From Piezodorus guildinii (Eukaryota > Arthropoda > Insecta > Hemiptera > Pentatomidae), in NCBI GenBank assembly GCA_023052935.1, contig CM041297.1:98416484-98480483 (forward strand): 64,000 nt of DNA, read 5' to 3'. Shown here piece by piece: positions 58,721-64,000 of the stretch. A model generated the notes under the pieces. That model was not told where the DNA came from. It ran no database searches and saw nothing but the letters and a program-made list of their open reading frames with translations. The position numbers and the translations under genes are program-made. The stretch's first letter is position 1. Every line of letters begins with the position of its first letter.

Positions 58721-60011
58721 CATATTTGATATGGGGAAATCCACAAATTCCTCTTTATGCAAGTACATTGTATAAACAAAATATGATACATAATGTCCTT
58801 TAGAACCAAGGAACGTAATATGGAATGATGGAATATTTGAATAAATCTAATGAACAATGTTCTATAAAGTGAGTAAGAATCTGAAGTATTTAGTGATATT
58901 TAAACAAAACAAATATTAATTATCTTGATTAAAAGTTAGACAAAACCAATATATCTTTTAAACACATATGAAATTGAAACACATCTGCCTCACGTTGTTA
59001 AAGAAATAAACAAAAACATTTTAATTTTATAAGGTGTATCCATACGATATTCTAAACACGCGGAAAACTTATGTCTTCCGGATGAATAAATTAGCATTAT
59101 ACGGGTCCGGGGCGCAATTATTTTAACAAAAAAATGATAACTGCAAGATTTATAAAAACATTTTCACTCACGTGGTGTTCATTAGAAGAATACTGACATG
59201 CATTTTTGATTCAATCATGAATAATAATTAAATGCAGTTGGTTAATTATTATTTCGATCTGATAAAGTAGACATTCTGTTACCTTGTAGAAAGATTTATA
59301 TGACGGCACATATAAATTTCTTTAGATGTCGTACCAGAGTATAATTATAAAATATATATTTTAGGCAAAATGTAAGTCTTTTTAGGATAAGGCTAGTATT
59401 TTAAAGCTATTGAAATATTAAAACTTACAACCCAATTGAATAAAACTCCATAGAGAATTTAGATTATTGACGAGTAAGATCAAAATCGATAAATGTCAAG
59501 AAAGCATAAGGGAAATACCATTTTTATACATAATATTTAGCCTTTTAAACCACCCTATATTAATTTATATATTTAATAAAATTATTTCTGAAGAAGTGCA
59601 TTTTACCGTTCTATATAAAAATAGCAAGATAAGTACTATTTTTTTTTCTTTTCATTAACAACAGCCAAGGTCAAAAAACAAGAAATAATTCAAAATAAAA
59701 TGCTATTTCTTGAAACCACCTTACTTTTTTCAAAATTCAAAGCAAATCGAGACGTACTAAATATGAAATTTACTACCTTGAAAATTTTTTTTTTTCTAAA
59801 TCATGCATTTAAAGGAATACAAGGAATGATGAGAATACAAATATGTAAAAAAAATCATTTTCGTAAAAATATCCTTAAGTACTTATTGGAAATCAACGTC
59901 TCAATATGACGGTATTTTGCAATATTTAATGGAAAGTTAAAAACGAGGCTCAAAATACCGTGGTAGTTGATGATCTCAAATAAATATTGAATAGAACTAA
60001 CTATGTTTTGC

Positions 60012-60013
<2 letters not shown>
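58721..60013. other. AT-rich intergenic DNA, nothing recognised
   Basis: Short frames at 59467-59658 and 59700-59909 have no recognisable motif. Confidence 0.45.

Positions 60014-60069
<56 letters not shown>
60014..60069. repeat. (TA)n microsatellite
   Basis: TA units with one AATA interruption. Confidence 0.9.
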
Positions 60070-60197
60070 TGTTTTATGTGATTTTCATATTTTTTAGTGC
60101 ATATTCTATGAATATGGTAGGAAAGCATTATTATTGTACACATTGATCCCAATTGTAATACTTCCTAATAAAAAAGTTGTTAAAAAAAAAAAAAAAA
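60070..60197 (+). mobile_element. LINE 3' UTR end with poly-A tail
   Basis: 'tattctatgaatatggtagg' and 'cccaattgtaatacttcc' TAATAAAAAAG, followed by an A tail (60182-60197), parallel the Jockey-type 3' ends at 29990-30060. It lies right after the (TA)n. Confidence 0.65.
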
Positions 60198-60814
60198 ATA
60201 CTAACTTAAAAAATACTTTAAATAATGCATTTTAGAATTTACGATTATCTTGAAAACAACTCCAACGATTTTAAATAAACTCAATATATAGATATAAATC
60301 TGAATGGGCTTTAACATCAAAAAGAATTTCTTCATTATTAAAATGGCATGATAGGGCTAAAATTCGCAACTGAAAAAAAAATCTCTAATTCTAATTGCCT
60401 ATTTCTATTTGCTCAGTACAGATCGATTCTATACATCCCATCTCTATCTCATAAAATTAAAAAAAAATCCTTGTCCTCTATCTTTCACCATCTCAGCTTG
60501 GTTTTGAAAAGTAACATCAAATTAAAGAATTTATATACCTAACTTAAAGATCCCATCCCTTTTCCAAAAAAAATAAATTTAGTTTGCCCTATTTCATTCT
60601 ACTCTCTATATTGTAATTCTCGTTGTATAAGTGAAACAAAAAATTATTCCAAACAAATTTGTGAAAACAAATGTACCATCTCAAGGACGTTTTCCTCTAA
60701 ATTATCTGAACACGGTGTATGTTTCTATTTATAATTTTGATTTTGGACATTTGCTTATTATAATTTATTTTACTTAAAAAAAAATTACCATATATCGTTT
60801 ATATCATTAATAAA
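60198..60814. other. AT-rich intergenic DNA, nothing recognised
   Basis: No supported gene. The 60348-60542 frame has no motif. Confidence 0.4.
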
Positions 60815-61730
60815 AAAATCTGGTGCGGGCAACACACGACTTTCACTTACCTCCATTTTTAAAATCAATGAAAAATTTTCAAAAACAGCTAGAGATAAAA
60901 ATACGTGAAACTATTAAGGAATTAATTAAATTGAATTTATATAGAAACATGTGTTTTATTAAAAAATCTATTGTATTATTATTTAAATAATCAGTTAGTT
61001 TTATGTTCATTTCATCACTCTCTATTAACTTTTAAAAGCTTGTGTATGAGATAAAATATTTTCTAAAATCTTTATCTTTCCAACGGTATATCATACATGC
61101 ACATTACTGCTCTTATGTTCAAAAACGAAAAATTTCATTAACAAAATATGTTTTCTGTTTTCTCCTTTAGTTGGGTATCGAATTTATTCAATTTATATAT
61201 TTACCTGTTTTTTATCAGCGTTAACAAGATAATATAGTCATTTTTATTGAATCTACAAAATTAAAGGTACTTTAGGGAAAGAAAATATTAAAAATTGAAA
61301 TATCGGTATTTAAGCCCTGTCAGACCATTTTAATCAGAATAAAACCTACATGATATTAAAGCCCATGAAATTTTACATCGATATAGCGAGTTTAATCAAA
61401 ATCGTCGGAACCGTTTTCGAGGAAATCGAAAAAAGGTGCAAAATGCATAGTATGAAGTACCTCTTCTAGTAAGCTCATTTTGATGAAAAAGGTTTTGTCA
61501 CGTCTCGTGCGTATAGTTGTCTTAAATATGAAATTTCAGTTTTCATAGGACTTACCGTTTCCGCCCGGGAGTTACCACACACACAGACCTTTTTGCGGGA
61601 CTTGGTTATTTGGACTCAAAGGACCCTAAAACGTGTATTTCCGTTTAATACTGGAATTCGAAAATTTTCACGATCGGAATACTTCCCCATACTATATATA
61701 GTAAGTGAGAGTAAAAATGAGTAATTATGA
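60815..61730 (+). repeat. R repeat, reference full-length copy
   Basis: Begins with 'tctggtgcgggcaacacacg' and ends near 'agtaagtgagagtaaaaa'. Blocks shared with the other copies run in order along its length: 'cagttagttttatgttc', 'ccaacggtatatcatacatg', 'cgaatttattcaatttat', 'gttaacaagataatat', 'gccctgtcagaccattttaa', 'aatcaaaatcgtcggaacc', 'gcgtatagttgtcttaaat' and 'ctttttgcgggactt'. It has no coding frame or tRNA-like box. The ends carry a weak inverted match (ACTTTCACTTAC / GTAAGTGAGAGT), which hints at a DNA transposon but is not decisive. Confidence 0.7.
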
Positions 61731-61949
61731 AATATGAAAACATTTTATTAATCTAAGGAGAAAACAATAATTGTATTTTTCTAGATTAATTTTTATGAAC
61801 AGTAGACATAATATAACTGCTGGAAAGCTAAATATTTTAGAACACATGGTATTTATTTAACAAACAAAGCTTTAGAAATGTGATTGTTGTAGATCTGAGA
61901 TACATGTTTTCCTAAAACTGAACGTTATTTATCATTTACTTTTTAACTT

Positions 61950-62035
61950 TAAATTATTTTTCAAAAACATGATATTTCAAATTTTTAAAATAATATTTGT
62001 GTGTTGCGTGTACCACATTTTTGAATTTTTTCTTC
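61950..62035 (-). repeat. R repeat head, isolated, minus strand
   Basis: 'tgtgtgttgcgtgtaccaca' matches the reverse complement of the R head. The body does not follow. Confidence 0.45.
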
Positions 62036-62094
62036 TTCATCATAAATAATTTTAAATTAGCTAAAATGAAAAAAAAAAATGTGAGGAGTAATCG

Positions 62095-62225
62095 AATTTG
62101 ATCCTGCGACGGTGGCGCCCTCCTTACGCTACCCCTTGAACCAGCAGAGCCTAGTTTCCGATTCCAGCCGTGGGAGCGTTGGTTGTACTATAAGTGTCTT
62201 CTTGGCTGGTTGTTCGTCAAACAGA
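62095..62225 (+). mobile_element. Possible tRNA-like SINE head
   Basis: A 100-bp GC-rich block in AT-rich DNA, with 'gtttccgattccagccg' loosely fitting a B box. GGTGGCGCCC at 62109-62118 also fits a CTCF core. No second copy is visible in the window. Confidence 0.25.
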
Positions 62226-62474
62226 ATAGGAAGAACATGTTTTTATTGTTATTTTGCCAAATTTCTTTTAAAACAGATAATAATCTTAAAAACTACTTTA
62301 TTTTCAAATTTAAAATCCTTTACTTACCTTCCAACTTGAAATAAATTTTAAAAGGTTCAAATAATAAAATAACAGGCTTAGCGAAGGTTTGATGCCGATA
62401 TACCATTTGTACCACCAAATTTACACAGATTCGTACAATGGTCATCGTTCAAGCCCAAGCTCCCGAGATTAGAC

Positions 62475-62915
62475 TTATATCCAATCAATTCCTCTCTGAC
62501 GCTTACTAGTTAGTTCAGCGCATACCATTTTTTTTTTAATCCGTACTTCACTGGGCCAAACATCTTTACATGTCCATTTGATTCGCCAACAAGTAAAAAA
62601 AAAAGTGAAGAAAGCGTTTTTTTTTTTTACGCGAAACGGCCTTAAAAACAACCAAATATCATTTCCCCTAACTTTGCCCACACGTTCCACTCTTTTTCTC
62701 TCTTCCCACCTTTTCTTCATTCTCTCAGACTGGACTCTTCTCTGTTCCTCGCTCCATACTCTCCCCTTTCTCTTCTCTTTGGCACCCACAAGGACCTTTA
62801 TCTTTTCCAATTTTTCCTTATATTCATCTCTATTGACACAATCCTGTGTTGAGATTCCCAACCTCACTGTCTCTTTCCTCGTCTGCTGAATGTATCCTCC
62901 GGCCCCTTTATACAA
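62475..62915 (-). CDS. Unrecognised 146-codon basic frame, possibly element-derived
   Basis: Open on the minus strand without an ATG at the first codon (TTG at 62915-62913); stops lie just upstream. The product is rich in Lys, Arg and Glu. A readable middle, TVRLGISTQDCVNRDEYKEK and then VWSEEQRRVQSERMKKRWEE, resembles the linker and NUMOD3-like SEE.R...S..MK segments found in some mobile-element proteins, and is followed by less structured sequence across an A/T-run. The other strand is a pyrimidine-rich block, which alone could keep the frame open. I do not assign a function. It may be the C-terminus of a retroelement or chance. Confidence 0.25.
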   Translation of the reverse strand: MYKGAGGYIQQTRKETVRLGISTQDCVNRDEYKEKLEKIKVLVGAKEKRKGRVWSEEQRRVQSERMKKRWEERKRVERVGKVRGNDIWLFLRPFRVKKKNAFFTFFFTCWRIKWTCKDVWPSEVRIKKKMVCAELTSKRQRGIDWI

Positions 62916-63222
62916 TATAATTTATTACGTACAACAACCACTTAAATTTTTTAAGTTAATTATTTTATAACATTTAAATTATTCTTGTGTATCCTGCATT
63001 ACTCTCAACGACTTTTGGAATTTTATGTAGGATATATTGTTTCAAAAATCTTTATCTATTCAAATGTTGACTGTTGTATTATTTTTTTAATTTGCTATAT
63101 CACGTCAAATAAAGGAGTTAAGAAAAACAAAAAAATATCTATTCGTCGGTATTTCAGATACCTTTTTTTAATATCCCGATTCCCGGAGAGAGAGGGGGGG
63201 GGACCCTGCAAAAGCATTCTCC
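62916..63222. other. AT-rich intergenic DNA, nothing recognised
   Basis: An 80-codon plus frame at 62985-63227 has no motif; a G-run lies near 63193-63202. Confidence 0.4.
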
Positions 63223-63226
63223 TTTA

Positions 63227-63538
63227 GTCGTTGGTTTGTTTGTTTGTTGTTTGTTCATTTAACTTCACTTTTATGCTACTGAGTTGATAGGACGACGCTT
63301 CAGTGGTAGTCCTAAATTTCTGTTATCCAGGTTTACTTAGGATAGGGATCTTTAATAGTACTTGATCTCCTAGTACAGTTTCGAGACCACTATACAGGAC
63401 CATTTCACGTCCCTATATAGGACAGCAAAGCCAAGGATTTTTCACTCCTTTAAAAAGTGTTAGAGCCATCTGCACGGTTCGAACCAACGACCTTATGCAT
63501 AAAATGCTACTATTCCAGCCTCTACAATATCCCTCGTA
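63227..63538 (-). mobile_element. tRNA-derived SINE (family S1), near full length
   Basis: Minus-strand copy with the B box still recognisable (GGTTCGAACC as the reverse complement near 63474-63486) and the whole S1 body. The tail at 63227-63260 has TTTG units. Candidate target duplication: TTTAGTCGTTGGT (63223-63235) against TTTAGTTGTTCGT (63539-63551), two mismatches. It is more diverged than the 44.9-kb copy. Confidence 0.8.
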
Positions 63539-63639
63539 TTTAGTTGTTCGTCAAATTCGTTCATATTTCGATTTTTTAATAGTCGCTAAAAACTATAAAT
63601 GGACAATTACTTAAAATAAACATAATAAAGGTATTGCAC

Positions 63640-63910
63640 TTTAGAGGAAACTATTTGAAAATTCCAAGTATCAGGTCTTTCAGACTATTTAAATCAGAAT
63701 CTACATGATATCAATGAATATTCAATTATACATTGATATAACAATTTTAACTAAAAACTTTTGAGCCGTTTTTGAGAAAATCGAAAAACTCAGTTGATTT
63801 CATAGCACAAAGTGGCACTTTTACTTTAGATTAATTTACATGAAAATTTAATAATTTTCTTTACTATATATTTCATAGTTACTGGAAGTAAAAAACAAAA
63901 ATCGGAAGTT
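63640..63910 (+). repeat. R repeat, middle and 3' part
   Basis: Contains 'caggtctttcagactattta', 'taactaaaaacttttgagcc', 'gtttttgagaaaatcg' and 'agtggcac', following the R order from the middle block on. The head is missing. The last 90 bases of the window (63911-64000) are mixed composition and unassigned. Confidence 0.5.
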
Positions 63911-64000
63911 TTCGACTGGTAATAAATTGCTTATTTAGTCATGGATTTTCATATCTGACCTGGATCGCCGTCCTTTAGGGTCTTGAGATCATTCGGCAGC

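Noticed and set aside
59467..59909. Consecutive short frames as exons of one gene
   Set aside because: AT-rich random openings rich in Phe/Ile/Lys with no motif or splice sites I could place.

Overview
This window looks like non-coding DNA from an arthropod nuclear genome, probably an insect and possibly a hemipteran; I cannot name the species. The reasons are the strongly AT-rich composition, long poly-A/T and (TA)n tracts, no dense or operon-like gene order, and many decayed copies of element types common in insects (Jockey, I-type, RTE and CR1-like LINEs, tRNA-derived SINEs, a mariner). I found no convincing host protein-coding gene, rRNA or functional tRNA gene. Most open frames longer than 60 codons look like chance openings or transposon remnants.

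Layout. 0-8 kb: two Jockey-type LINE pieces arranged head to head, a GC-richer island, a 30-bp minisatellite broken by a SINE-like piece, a CR1/L2-like LINE 3' end, a SINE whose 5' half is inverted, a LINE tail and a decayed Jockey fragment. 8-16 kb: a large GC-rich island, an unclassified repeat (here called R) on the minus strand with a SINE inside it, an I-type LINE C-terminus with RNase H and zinc-knuckle remnants, another GC-rich island, and a SINE next to a LINE. 16-20 kb: AT-rich DNA, then the best preserved element, a 5'-truncated RTE-type LINE (17979-19940) with an exact 11-bp target-site duplication and a single frameshift in an A-run. 20-31 kb: AT-rich DNA with a cluster of hammerhead-ribozyme-like motifs (22.2-24.2 kb), a second I-type remnant, a 73-bp LINE stub with an exact 13-bp duplication and a Jockey C-terminus. 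31-38 kb: GC-rich islands at 31.5 and 35.4-36.1 kb, the best hammerhead-like motif (33.48 kb), a foldback element and a minus-strand Jockey LINE. 38-41 kb: R repeat broken by an internally deleted mariner. 43-51 kb: a Jockey LINE with a 12-bp duplication beside a dispersed repeat (D) that holds a SINE; a second D copy at 50.2 kb preserves the empty SINE site. 51-64 kb: a Jockey LINE nested in an older LINE, more R copies, SINEs and simple repeats.

The window is best read as a transposon graveyard with a layered insertion history, in which several short GC-rich islands stand out as candidate conserved regulatory DNA. The two leads most worth testing are the hammerhead-like motif family, with its recurrent CUGANGA - stem II - GAAACGU(C/U) layout, and the roughly 900-bp R repeat, which I could not assign to a known class.
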